Shown one piece after another: positions 8,201 to 15,176 of a stretch of DNA of 16,942 nucleotides. Source of the stretch: JBCCCJ01 sp039029315 (GTDB lineage Bacteria > Bacteroidota > Bacteroidia > J057); contig JBCCGK010000170.1 of the NCBI GenBank assembly GCA_039029315.1, positions 1-16,942 on the forward strand. The letters run 5' to 3'. The notes beneath the pieces were generated by a model, which was not told the DNA's origin, made no database searches, and was given only the letters and a program-made list of their open reading frames with translations. How positions within the stretch are numbered: position 1 is the stretch's first letter; each line of letters opens with the position of its first letter. The position numbers and the translations under genes are program-made.

Positions 8201-10886
8201 ACATACATCCAGAACTCGTTCGACCTGTAACTGTATAGGTCGTCGTACGCTGAGGGTCTGCCTGAACCACAGGGCCGCTCTTGCTATTCAGGCCGGTAGA
8301 AGGAGACCAACTGTAGTTGTCTACTCCTGAGGCGACAAGTCTGACACTTTCGCCTTTACAGATCTTGCTGGTTGGCGGATTTACGCTAAGAACTTGTCCT
8401 TCCCGGACTTTGACCGAGATAGATGAATTGGCTTGGCAGCCATCTTTATTGGTTCCTGTGACAGTATACAGCGCATCCTCCTGAGGGGCAAGAGTAATGT
8501 TGCGACCCATTGGGAGGGCATCTCCTGCTCCCAGTGACCAGGCCAACTCAAGGCTGTCATCACCACTGACAGAGAGCTGAATCTCCTGTCCTGCGCAGAC
8601 CTCCTCCTGAGAGGCAATCAATCGAATATTAGGCTTGGGTTTGACAAAGAGAACGGATTCCCGAATCTCTGTATCTGTGCCACCAGCAGACCTGACGGTC
8701 AATTTGACATCGTACCAGCCCGGTTCTGGATAACTGACGATTGGGTTGCGCGAAGTGTCACTGGCAGGAATTCCACCGTCGAAAGACCAAATCCATTTGG
8801 TCGGGCCATGGAGAGACATGTCCTTGAACGACACCTGATCTCCCGCACACAGATTGGTTTGGTTGATTTCAAAAGCTGCTACAGGTTCAGGATCGGGTTG
8901 TTTTCCAATATAGATATCATCCAGGTACAAGTCATTGCCATATCCACTGAAATTGACAAAGGCGATCTGCACATGAGATTGTCCTCTATACTGGCCTAGA
9001 TCAATCATTTCTGTCCGCCACTCCTGTTCACGAGGGGTGAAGGGTTTTTGCAGGGGAGAGGTGGTACTTAACTCCGCTCCGCCGCGAAAGTAGATATTGC
9101 GGAATTGAGGATCACAGGCGGTGGAGATAAACACACCCAATGTATCCGAATATCTGTTCGAAAACATCGAATAGGCAATCTTGAAGGCCAGGACCGGATC
9201 TGACTCTTGTGACAAATCCAGAATAGGGGTGAGAAACCAGTCTGCTGCTCCTTTGAGATTATTGTCAAAATTATTGATGGTCATGGACCCTTTTCCCTGT
9301 CCGTTCGCACTGACTCTGGCATTGATGTCCCAGGAGTGATCATTTTGTGGATTGTGCAATTGGGTGCCATTTCCAACCAATGGGGCGTTGGTATCGAAGT
9401 TTTGAACAAATGGCAAAGGAATCCCGTCTTCCCGTACATGAATAAATCCTTCTTTTCTCTCGATATCACTGCCGCCAGCATTGCGGACCTCCAGACTCAC
9501 AGCATAGGTGCCGGGTTTGCGAAAGACAACAGACGGATCGGACTTGTTGGAAGAAGAGGGGCGACCTCCGCTGAAGGACCATGCGTAGGAAAGCGAATTC
9601 CCCTTCGATTGATTGTCGAACTGAACCCGTAAGGGCCCACATCCGCTTTGGACATTGGCAACAAAAGCGGCTTTCGGCGGCTGAACAACGGCCTTGCAGG
9701 CGTTGGATGTCAACAGGGATTTCCTTCTTGGGCTGTTTTCCAATACTGTTCGCATGCGTCTTTTCTGATCTCGGGTGAACAGATTCATGCAAGCATCATT
9801 GGTATACTCCATAAAGTTTTGAACCATGGCCCGGGTTCCGTCGCAGCTGATAGAGGCCGTCGGACAGCCGAAATGTGCTTCTGGTGTCGGGGGGGTATCA
9901 CCACAAAAGTCATCTACTTCACATGCTCCATCTCCCCATACGTGTCGTAAGCCGAGCCAGTGTCCGATCTCATGGGTGGCTGTCCTGCCTTTGTTGAAGG
10001 GATCGGATACTGTACCGATGGTCCCAAACGCAAAATAATTGATGACAACACCATCGGATTGGGAGGTTGCGGGAAGTTGAGGGATCCCACTCAAGCCTGA
10101 AGACATCGGAAATTGAGCAAATCCCAATACCCCCTCAGCGATGTTAAGTACCCAGATGTTGAAATATTTATTGGGGTCCCAAATGGTGGCTGGCTTGATC
10201 TCTTCATTGATGGTTTGTTCAACAAATGGACTCCCACTTAAGGAGATTCTGTCTATGCCATTGGTGGGATTGCCTTGAGGGTCTACTGTCGCCATACAAA
10301 ACTCGATCCCTGTATCCACTGCCAGGTTCTTGAATTCCTGATCCGTGCGACTTTGATCCAGATTGGTCCGCCGATAGTCTTGATTGAGAACTTCTATCTG
10401 GGACATCACCTGGGCATCACTGATGTTCTCAACACTATTGCTGTAGACCACATGAACCACCACTGGAAGCGAATATACCTCCTGGGAGGAATTGCGAAAG
10501 ATGCTTCTGCGCCTTTGAGTTCGCTTCACAGTTTCCTCCATCCATTGTTCAAATTTTTCTGGAGGTTCTGTTTCTTCTGCATGCTTGGTCGTCAAGTCTT
10601 TTTCTACTTCTACCGTCGTACAAGATCGCTCTGTAGGGACTTGTGTGCTCCTTAATCCTCTGGTCTCAAATTTTTTATAATCGTATTCTAGCGGTTTTTT
10701 CAGGCTCCCGTCTTCGGGATTTTTGAGGTTGAGTGTTCTGTTGGGATTACCGTTATAATGGGAGGGTGCCAATGGGACTTGTCCAAAGGCCGAAGTAGAA
10801 AGAGCGAAAAAGCAAGCAATCAAAAGACAACCTTTCAAAAAGCAAATGTTCAAAAGACTTACTTCCGAAAAAGAGTGTTTTTGCAT
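5292..10886 (-). CDS. Giant secreted M43 (pappalysin/cytophagalysin-type) metalloprotease with PKD and Ig-like repeats and T9SS C-terminal domain
   Basis: The 1864-residue product starts with a signal peptide (hydrophobic core about 15-33, ending S-A-F-G-Q) and a pro-region to about 140. The zinc protease domain runs to about 395: HEIGHWLGLRH with ligands H305, H309, H315 and general base E306; the family's Cys-rich stretch (CEVDDFCGDTP, then FGCP); and the Met-turn in NFMEYTNDACMNLF with M359. Next come a PKD domain (403-485), a jelly-roll/MAM-like domain (490-660, ending YLDDIYIG), a second PKD (668-750), five Ig-like repeats (753-1140), a third PKD (1141-1222), six more Ig-like repeats (1225-1688), a fourth PKD (1689-1769) and a terminal beta domain (1772-1864, ending GEYQFKLTDVNDKERVWKIV) like T9SS sorting domains. 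It is predicted to be exported by T9SS and to cleave proteins outside the cell. The catalytic residues are intact. It probably shares a transcript with the small gene 10 nt upstream. Confidence 0.9.
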   Translation of the reverse strand: MQKHSFSEVSLLNICFLKGCLLIACFFALSTSAFGQVPLAPSHYNGNPNRTLNLKNPEDGSLKKPLEYDYKKFETRGLRSTQVPTERSCTTVEVEKDLTTKHAEETEPPEKFEQWMEETVKRTQRRRSIFRNSSQEVYSLPVVVHVVYSNSVENISDAQVMSQIEVLNQDYRRTNLDQSRTDQEFKNLAVDTGIEFCMATVDPQGNPTNGIDRISLSGSPFVEQTINEEIKPATIWDPNKYFNIWVLNIAEGVLGFAQFPMSSGLSGIPQLPATSQSDGVVINYFAFGTIGTVSDPFNKGRTATHEIGHWLGLRHVWGDGACEVDDFCGDTPPTPEAHFGCPTASISCDGTRAMVQNFMEYTNDACMNLFTRDQKRRMRTVLENSPRRKSLLTSNACKAVVQPPKAAFVANVQSGCGPLRVQFDNQSKGNSLSYAWSFSGGRPSSSNKSDPSVVFRKPGTYAVSLEVRNAGGSDIERKEGFIHVREDGIPLPFVQNFDTNAPLVGNGTQLHNPQNDHSWDINARVSANGQGKGSMTINNFDNNLKGAADWFLTPILDLSQESDPVLAFKIAYSMFSNRYSDTLGVFISTACDPQFRNIYFRGGAELSTTSPLQKPFTPREQEWRTEMIDLGQYRGQSHVQIAFVNFSGYGNDLYLDDIYIGKQPDPEPVAAFEINQTNLCAGDQVSFKDMSLHGPTKWIWSFDGGIPASDTSRNPIVSYPEPGWYDVKLTVRSAGGTDTEIRESVLFVKPKPNIRLIASQEEVCAGQEIQLSVSGDDSLELAWSLGAGDALPMGRNITLAPQEDALYTVTGTNKDGCQANSSISVKVREGQVLSVNPPTSKICKGESVRLVASGVDNYSWSPSTGLNSKSGPVVQADPQRTTTYTVTGRTSSGCMLRKDVTIHVEATPELVIDTDRETICPGTSAKLQASGAASYSWSPAVGLNSTEGELVSAAPSSTTTYTVTAATASGCRSSLKKTIEVGRIPRISLTASEAEICEGESIELRANGGAGYHWSPEIGPNPLRGAVIRPRPSTTTRFTVTGWNEVGCTDTTSVLIAVLPKPSLELEIDHPSICRGESTFIRAISPEASNYRWRPRSGLDKTDSEEVLASPRRATTYTVDIQDRFGCQNQASATVSISRGQRPIADFTATETVSCLGQEVQFQSLSEHAVEFFWEFPGGEPSFSREANPKVEFITLGLQDVRLTVEGCDGDRNSKEAPDFITISNPFEVEINTVGGTVCKGQSLDLIASGAEEYSWSPASGLDQTTGELVTATPTTSTTYKVVATDSDGCRAEQEIYLEVVGEGGGLNITPFSPAICEGESLDLAVRGAASYYWHPANGLERGVGSTVHVTPSQTTTYVVEGTTLDGCILIDSVEVLVREAPPLQVSPESPNLCPGDQISLTLNREGLFRWSPVEGLSAASGTEVVAFPEQTTTYTISGTDKNGCYTETQITVEVGNGLPLQVETQDSIICRGEIARLVASGGSGYVWFPADGLDQTTGPLVSARPEKTTTYTVSTQEGGCGSERSVTVVVRPPKAITINPSAPIRCEGDTVTLIASGGNDRSYVWDESEDLNTIAGSRVTVRPTATSSYTVRALDEDFCEMEGFVTVEVVPSKFLEISASTSTLCKGDRLDLAAEGADAYEWLAGNGINVRATAKTFALPERSGSFTVIGKSNNGCRDTAEVFVEVSDLDAEFSISAQEIDLAKSPGAVRFTDHTVAATSWLWDFGNGSSSKEKNPLHIFQEPGTYTVQLAVSNGICQSRTSRKLIVKNSSNLEELVGDDIIKVTERTSDGIIQVEMDLPRAMTLTMHLLDNANQQLATGQLRLKAGPYRQQLSLAAFPKGEYQFKLTDVNDKERVWKIVYGG
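5823..8630 (-). repeat. Eleven tandem Ig-like repeats of about 77 residues in the protease, interrupted once by a PKD domain
   Basis: The protein repeat has the pattern C-x-G-(E/D/Q), then L-x-A-S-G, Y-x-W-S-P, G-L-(N/D), a gap, P-x-x-T-T-T-Y-T-V and finally G-C. The two Cys residues recur in each unit and could form one disulfide per repeat. Five units lie at residues 753-1140 and six at 1225-1688, with the third PKD domain between. Units 1, 5, 10 and 11 are the most diverged. Units 6 and 9 share the string GLDQTTG and similar DNA (near 7091-7112 and 6389-6410), which points to more recent duplication or gene conversion. Such repeats act as stalks or adhesive modules in Bacteroidota surface proteins. 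Confidence 0.85.
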
Positions 10887-10896
10887 ATGTATGGCA

Positions 10897-11055
10897 TTAG
10901 GTCCTTAGGTCTTTCTCTAACTGATCCACGAAATCCTTGGCCATCTTCAGGCCCATAGAAGTTTGTTCGATTAAGAGCTGTATTGCCTGGAGTTTTTGTC
11001 CTTGAAGAAGCAATTCTTTGATCTTTTGTGTGAATTCTTCTGTCAATTGGTCCAT
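10897..11055 (-). CDS. 52-residue protein resembling the ribosomal protein L7/L12 C-terminal domain
   Basis: This short frame starts at ATG (11055-11053) and stops with TAA (10899-10897). It reads MDQLTEEFTQKIKELLLQGQ, then KLQAIQLLIEQTSMGLKMAK, then DFVDQLEKDLRT. The pattern K-(L/I)-x-A-I-x-L-(L/I)-x-x-x-T-x-x-G-L-x-x-A-K-x-(F/Y)-V-D matches the L7/L12 C-terminal fold (helix, turn with Gly, helix with Ala-Lys-Asp). It lacks the N-terminal dimer domain and hinge of real L7/L12, so it is not the ribosomal stalk protein. The stop is 10 nt upstream of the protease start on the same strand, so the two are probably co-transcribed. A coding origin is supported by the family-like pattern and by the tight spacing. 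Its role is unknown; a protein-protein contact module is one guess. Confidence 0.72.
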   Translation of the reverse strand: MDQLTEEFTQKIKELLLQGQKLQAIQLLIEQTSMGLKMAKDFVDQLEKDLRT

Positions 11056-11174
11056 GGATAGAAAGTTTTTTGAATTTAGTAATATGGACAGGAAAGAACA
11101 AGTTCCCTCCTCTTTGCTTGCTTTTTCTCTGCCGATTCCTTTGTGTTTGCTAACAAATTTCCAGAAATTTGGCT
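11056..11174. promoter_or_regulatory. Divergent intergenic region between the protease unit and moaA
   Basis: These 119 nt should carry the promoters for moaA (plus) and the L7/L12-like/protease unit (minus). Before moaA there is TGTGTTTG, one mismatch from the Bacteroidota -7 element TAnnTTTG, with a TTTG upstream at a spacing of about 25 nt, longer than the usual 19-20. No molybdenum cofactor riboswitch or other structured leader is apparent. Neither start has a Shine-Dalgarno sequence. Confidence 0.3.
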
Positions 11175-12176
11175 ATGGCTTCAACTATTTTTGACAATCA
11201 CGGAAGGCCGATTACTTATGTGCGTCTGGCAGTGACTGACCGTTGTAATCTCCGTTGCTTCTATTGCATGCCAGCAGAAGGAATCCAATATGTGCCTCGG
11301 AAAGAGTTATTGAGTTATGAGGAAATGTTGCGTATGTTGGAGATCCTGGCAGGTATGGGGATTCAGAAAGTTCGATTGACGGGAGGAGAACCTTTTGTTC
11401 GGAAAGGGCTGATGGATTTTTTGGAACGCTTGAGCCGGATAGAGGGAATTGAGCAAATCAATATCACGACCAATGGCGTCCTGACGACTCCTTTTGTCCC
11501 TGCATTGAAAGAATTGGGCATTCACTCTGTCAACCTCAGTCTGGATACGCTTGATCGCGACCGCTTTCATGAAATGACCAGGCGAGATGAGTTGCCAAGG
11601 GTGCTCAAATGCCTGGATAGTTTGCTGGAGCATGGCATCTCGACCAAGATCAATGCGGTCATCATGGAGGGCAAAAATACGGATGATATTCACTCATTGG
11701 CCGAATTCACCAGGGACCACCCCATCAATGTTCGCTATATCGAGGAAATGCCCTTCAATGGTACAGGCACACATTATCCTGTCCTGAGCTGGGATCATCA
11801 GCGAATCCTGGCAGAATTGCGTCGGCATTATCCTGCCATTCAGAAAATCGAAGATGAAGCCCATTCCACTTCGCACAACTATCAGATTCCGGGCTACAAA
11901 GGAAGTGTAGGGATCATTGCCGCTTTCAGTCGGACGTTTTGTGGAAGTTGCAATCGGATTCGAGTTACCCCACAAGGAATGCTCAAAACCTGCTTGTATG
12001 ATGGAGGGGTGCTGAACATTCGGGATTTGATGCGTGCCAATCTGAAGGATGATGCGCCAGTCCGAGAAGCCTTTCTCTCATCCTTTCGCAGTCGCGCAAA
12101 AAACGGCTATGAAGCAGAAAAAAGCAGAAAAGCCCTGAACCCTGTGAGTGAGTCCATGTCGACGATTGGGGGCTGA
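11175..12176 (+). CDS. moaA: GTP 3',8-cyclase MoaA (molybdenum cofactor biosynthesis)
   Basis: MoaA is a cytoplasmic radical-SAM enzyme that rearranges GTP to 3',8-cyclo-7,8-dihydro-GTP, the first step of molybdopterin synthesis, with MoaC acting next. The product has 333 residues, the usual family length. The radical-SAM cluster motif is C24-x3-C28-x2-C31 in TDRCNLRCFYCMP, followed by the SAM-binding LTGGEP. The second [4Fe-4S] site that holds GTP is C256, C259 and C273 in CGSCNRIRVTPQGMLKTC. The C-terminus ends in Gly-Gly, as is typical and needed in the family. I chose ATG at 11175 over the in-frame TTG at 11169, because it is a stronger start and gives a normal N-terminus. No other moa, moe or molybdoenzyme gene is in the window. 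The partial palindromic element begins 21 nt after the stop. Confidence 0.96.
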   Translation: MASTIFDNHGRPITYVRLAVTDRCNLRCFYCMPAEGIQYVPRKELLSYEEMLRMLEILAGMGIQKVRLTGGEPFVRKGLMDFLERLSRIEGIEQINITTNGVLTTPFVPALKELGIHSVNLSLDTLDRDRFHEMTRRDELPRVLKCLDSLLEHGISTKINAVIMEGKNTDDIHSLAEFTRDHPINVRYIEEMPFNGTGTHYPVLSWDHQRILAELRRHYPAIQKIEDEAHSTSHNYQIPGYKGSVGIIAAFSRTFCGSCNRIRVTPQGMLKTCLYDGGVLNIRDLMRANLKDDAPVREAFLSSFRSRAKNGYEAEKSRKALNPVSESMSTIGG

Positions 12177-12196
12177 GGGAGTAAGACGATCGTTTC

Positions 12197-12272
12197 TTAG
12201 AGACTGTTTTGACATCAGTGCTGAGAATTTTTATGGTGTATTTTTTTTCTCAGACAAGGCCCTTTTTTGTTT
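12197..12272. mobile_element. Half copy of the palindromic element (copy 2, left arm)
   Basis: From TTA (12197-12199) and GAGACTGTTT (12200-12209), this follows the left arm of the complete element at 5097 closely. The CTGAGAA/TTCTCAG sub-hairpin (12221-12227 and 12247-12253) keeps the same distance from the end (21 nt), and the G-C-C/C-T-T-T-T-T-T-G-T-T block is also retained. After about 12272 the match stops and there is no right arm or second terminal repeat. The sequence beyond is the coding region of the DUF6794-type gene. It sits between the moaA stop and that gene and may terminate moaA transcription. Confidence 0.6.
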
Positions 12273-12713
12273 CCTTCTTTTATTGATCTTCTTCTTGAGA
12301 TTCTCCTGCCTAGCCTGTTCCCAAAATGCCTGATATTCGCTTATCTGCTCATTCAACAGGATGTCCTTTCCATGTAGCCAGCGATGAAAGGAGGTCAAAA
12401 TGATCCCGGACATATCGTCGGGATGAAAGATCCCTCGTGTCCTGAAGTAGCGAGACAAGGAATTCTTTCCTTTCCAGAGGCCCCAGTCATTTCTCATAGA
12501 TTGACCAGTCCCAAAATGTAAGCTTGCAACTGCTTTTTCTTCAGGTTTCGCTTTGAAGGCTTCCTTGTCTTCCTCTGACCAGAGACAATCCAGATAGTCA
12601 ATGGCATCCTCAAGCTTGTCGGGAATATAGGTGTCGGAATAGCGCTCACAGTGGTTCTGACCCTGGATGATTCCAAAGGGAGAGATGAAAAAAAAGATCA
12701 GAATTCTTATCAT
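12231..12713 (-). CDS. Secreted DUF6794-type protein of unknown function
   Basis: The product has 160 residues from the Met codon at 12713. That start places a signal peptide (MIRILIFFFISPFGIIQGQ) at the N-terminus. A longer frame up to 12818 exists but has no sense as an export signal. The mature part carries a compact conserved-looking domain: LEDAIDYLDCLWSEEDK, then LHFGTGQSMRNDWGLW, then FHPDDMSG, then SFHRWLHGKDI. This order recalls the Pfam DUF6794 family (small alpha proteins, function unknown), recognised by eye. The tail is Lys/Arg-rich. The last 14 or so codons and the stop lie inside the partial palindromic element, so the native C-terminus may have been replaced. It is a probable periplasmic or surface protein, with its own promoter in the region divergent from the hydroxylase gene. 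Confidence 0.72.
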   Translation of the reverse strand: MIRILIFFFISPFGIIQGQNHCERYSDTYIPDKLEDAIDYLDCLWSEEDKEAFKAKPEEKAVASLHFGTGQSMRNDWGLWKGKNSLSRYFRTRGIFHPDDMSGIILTSFHRWLHGKDILLNEQISEYQAFWEQARQENLKKKINKRRKQKRALSEKKNTP

Positions 12714-12874
12714 AGGACTGTTGTGGTATAGATGAAAGAAGGGAAAAGAGGAGGAAGTCTCACACTGATAAGTGTTGCAGATCACAGCTTCATGCCTGAA
12801 CACATCCAGTGGATTCATTAAAAAAAGCCAAACTTTTCCTAGCTTGTCTTCCTCTACTACTCAATTCTTCTTAT
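12714..12874. promoter_or_regulatory. Divergent intergenic region with a 14-bp palindrome
   Basis: It lies between the DUF6794-type gene (minus) and the hydroxylase gene (plus). ACACT-GATA-AGTGT (12762-12775) is a perfect inverted repeat about 50 nt upstream of the DUF6794 start and could be an operator, though such short palindromes also occur by chance. No clear -7 TAnnTTTG box is visible. If the in-frame GTG at 12809 were the true hydroxylase start, the region would be shorter. Confidence 0.25.
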
Positions 12875-13810
12875 ATGAAAGAGATTCTTGATGCCCAACT
12901 TTCCATAGAATCGACCCTGAACTATTTTGTTGCAGGACTGCTTGCCTACGGCTTGATCGAATTGGCCTATTTGTATTTTTTTAAGAAATATGACCGGATG
13001 GGAGATTACAAGCAGAATACCATCAATTTTGTGTTTGTGATCGGCATGAATATTCTGATATCAAGCTTGTTTGGGACCATCAGTACAGGTGTGCTGGCAA
13101 TTTTGGGCTATCAACATGCAATCTTTACTACTGATCTAAGCTGGCATTGGTGGATCTATGGATTGTTGGTCTATGAATTCTTTTATTGGGTCCAGCATTG
13201 GTTGGCGCATAAGGTTCGATTCTTCTGGTGTTTACATTCGCCGCATCACGCACCAGAATCCATGAATATGTTTGTCGGATTCAATCACAGTTTTCTGGAA
13301 ACAATTTTTTATATGCCCTTCTTTATGGGACTCATGCCTGCCTTGTTGGGGGTGAATCCTGTGATCATTCTCGTCATTCTTGTGATCGATGTCACCTGGG
13401 GCAACCTGCTCCACATCAATGAATCAGTGATGCCTGGTCGATATGGATTGTTGGAAAAAATCCTGCAAACCCCTTCCTACCATCGCGTCCATCATGCGCA
13501 GAATGTTCGCTACATGGACACCAATTACAATTCGATGACCTTGTTTTGGGATTGGGTATTCGGAACATTGCAACCGCTGGATGATCAGGAAGAGGTCGTA
13601 TATGGCATCACCAGAGAGGTTGATGCCAGCAGTTTTTTTGATGTGCAATTTGGAGAATACGCCCTCTTGGCAAAAGATATATGGGCAGCACCTGGCCTGA
13701 AAGACAAATGCTTGTATCTTGTTATGCCTCCTGGCTGGTCCCATACGGGTGAGCATCAGATGGCGTCTGTCTTGAAACAACGGGAAAAAATCGTCAATTC
13801 TCCTGCCTGA
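12875..13810 (+). CDS. Sterol desaturase/fatty acid hydroxylase family membrane enzyme, resembling alkylglycerol monooxygenase
   Basis: This is an integral membrane di-iron oxygenase of the sterol desaturase/fatty acid hydroxylase superfamily. All three His motifs are present: HWLAH (H108, H112), HSPHH (H121, H124, H125) and HRVHH (H203, H206, H207), plus NHSF between them. Hydrophobic segments before residue 105 (about 15-35 and 50-80) and at about 140-175 form the membrane part. The C-terminal tail (FDVQFGEYALLAKDIW, then LVMPPGWSHTGEH) resembles the extension with a Pro-Gly-Trp motif seen in TMEM195/AGMO proteins, which cleave ether lipids using tetrahydrobiopterin. The substrate is unknown. 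I chose ATG at 12875 (311 residues); an in-frame GTG at 12809 would add 22 residues. A flavoprotein gene follows after 57 nt on the same strand, possibly in one transcript. Confidence 0.88.
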   Translation: MKEILDAQLSIESTLNYFVAGLLAYGLIELAYLYFFKKYDRMGDYKQNTINFVFVIGMNILISSLFGTISTGVLAILGYQHAIFTTDLSWHWWIYGLLVYEFFYWVQHWLAHKVRFFWCLHSPHHAPESMNMFVGFNHSFLETIFYMPFFMGLMPALLGVNPVIILVILVIDVTWGNLLHINESVMPGRYGLLEKILQTPSYHRVHHAQNVRYMDTNYNSMTLFWDWVFGTLQPLDDQEEVVYGITREVDASSFFDVQFGEYALLAKDIWAAPGLKDKCLYLVMPPGWSHTGEHQMASVLKQREKIVNSPA

Positions 13811-13867
13811 ACGTTGACATCTTAATACAGGCAAAGATCATACACAACGCAAAACAATAAGCAACAG

Positions 13868-15082
13868 ATGAATATCGCCATCATTGGGGGTGGGGCAGCA
13901 GGGTTCTTCTCAGCCATTCATGTGAAAGAAAACTATCCTGATGCACAGGTTGTTGTGTTTGAAAAATCTCCGAAACTGCTTGCTAAGGTCAAAATATCTG
14001 GAGGGGGAAGATGCAATGTTACCAACGGATGCACCTCCATCAGCGAACTGGCCAAAGCCTATCCGAGAGGCGGGAAGAAATTGAAAAAACTCTTTCGGAC
14101 CTTCCATACCAGGCATACTATGGAGTGGTTTGAGTCCAGAGGAGTGCCATTGGTCATCCAGTCAGATAATTGTGTATTTCCTGTCTCTCAGAACTCTCAA
14201 AGTATCATTGATTGTTTGCTGGGCGAAGCCCGCAGGCTGAAGATCAAGATTGAGGTGAAGATGCCTGTGGTTGCTATCCAGCCTATTGAAGATCAACTGG
14301 AGTTGCGATTTGGGATGGGACATGCCTCCAGAACCTTTGACAAGGTGATTGTTGCCTGCGGTGGATCTCCCAAACGGAAAGGACTTGAATGGCTGGAAGA
14401 ACTGGGACACCAAATCGAAGATCCTGTTCCTTCTCTGTTTACCTTCAATATGCCAGATGAATCTATCACCCAATTGATGGGAATTGTGGTAGAAGAGACC
14501 TTGACAAGCATAGAGGGCACCAAACTGAAATCTGATGGCCCATTGTTGATCACCCATTGGGGGATGAGCGGCCCATCTATCCTCAAATTATCGGCCTTTG
14601 GTGCCAGAATCCTCAGCGAGATGGGCTATGAAGGAAAAGTGCAGGTAAATTGGGTGAATGAAAACAATTGGGAGCGCGTACTGGATGTGCTGAATCAGAT
14701 TGCCGAGACACATCCAAAGAAAACCCTCTCGAATGTCAGAGCTTATCTTCTCCCCAAGCGCTTATGGCTGTATTTGTTGGAGAAAAAAGATATTCCTTCC
14801 GAAAAGAGATGGGCAGAACTTGGCAAAAAAGGAATGAACAAATTGGTGAATGTCCTCTGCAATGATGTGTATCAGGTGCGTGGGAAAACAACCTTCAAAG
14901 AAGAGTTTGTGACGTGTGGAGGGGTGAGTTTGAAAAGCATAAACATGAGGACTATGCAAAGCACTGTCTGCAAGAACCTCTACTTTGCCGGAGAGATTGT
15001 CGATATTGATGCAATTACAGGAGGGTATAATTTTCAGGCGGCCTGGACCACAGCTTTCATTGCGGCGCGCTTGGGGTCATAA
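13868..15082 (+). CDS. BaiN/HI0933-family FAD-dependent oxidoreductase
   Basis: The product has 404 residues, the usual length for this flavoprotein family (older name HI0933 or YhiN; some members act on bile acids as BaiN). The N-terminus is a dinucleotide-binding fold with IIGGGAAGFFSA (G7, G9, G12), followed by FEKSPKLLAKVKISGGGRCNVTN, whose middle (KISGGGRCNVTN) is the family signature. A middle substrate domain contains LLITHWGMSGPSILKLS. The C-terminus has LYFAGEIVDIDAITGGYNFQ, the FAD-contacting signature. It is a soluble flavoprotein that probably uses NAD(P)H; the substrate cannot be read from the sequence. It lies 57 nt after the hydroxylase gene on the same strand, so joint transcription is possible. 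The start is the only sensible one, because the Gly-rich motif follows directly. Confidence 0.9.
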   Translation: MNIAIIGGGAAGFFSAIHVKENYPDAQVVVFEKSPKLLAKVKISGGGRCNVTNGCTSISELAKAYPRGGKKLKKLFRTFHTRHTMEWFESRGVPLVIQSDNCVFPVSQNSQSIIDCLLGEARRLKIKIEVKMPVVAIQPIEDQLELRFGMGHASRTFDKVIVACGGSPKRKGLEWLEELGHQIEDPVPSLFTFNMPDESITQLMGIVVEETLTSIEGTKLKSDGPLLITHWGMSGPSILKLSAFGARILSEMGYEGKVQVNWVNENNWERVLDVLNQIAETHPKKTLSNVRAYLLPKRLWLYLLEKKDIPSEKRWAELGKKGMNKLVNVLCNDVYQVRGKTTFKEEFVTCGGVSLKSINMRTMQSTVCKNLYFAGEIVDIDAITGGYNFQAAWTTAFIAARLGS

Positions 15083-15119
15083 GATGAGAAAAAGAGAAAG
15101 GCTTAGACCTCCAAGGCGC

Positions 15120-15169
15120 AATACTCCCAATGCACCAGGCCATCCGATTAAAAATTTGGCCGGAGTATT
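15120..15169 (+). terminator. Candidate hairpin after the flavoprotein gene
   Basis: AATACTCC (15120-15127) pairs perfectly with GGAGTATT (15162-15169), and an inner GGCC/GGCC pair (15138-15141 and 15158-15161) fits inside. It starts 38 nt after the stop. No T run follows directly, so a rho-independent role is uncertain. The rest of 15083-15236 holds only the partial element at 15177-15232; the short frames there look like chance. Confidence 0.35.
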
Positions 15170-15176
15170 TGCAATA

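Noticed and set aside
10859..11101. 80-residue minus-strand frame over the protease start
   Set aside because: It overlaps the protease start and the better-supported 52-residue L7/L12-like gene in another frame. Its composition looks random.
12762..12775. ACACTGATAAGTGT palindrome as a defined operator
   Set aside because: A single 14-bp palindrome without a nearby regulator gene or a second copy is too weak to name a site; it is noted only within the intergenic entry.
12714..12818. N-terminal extension of the DUF6794-type protein to 12818
   Set aside because: The Met at 12713 begins a proper signal peptide, and the extension would bury it 35 residues inside the protein.
12809..12874. GTG start for the hydroxylase
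   Set aside because: ATG at 12875 is a stronger start and leads straight into the family's first membrane helix. The GTG start remains possible.
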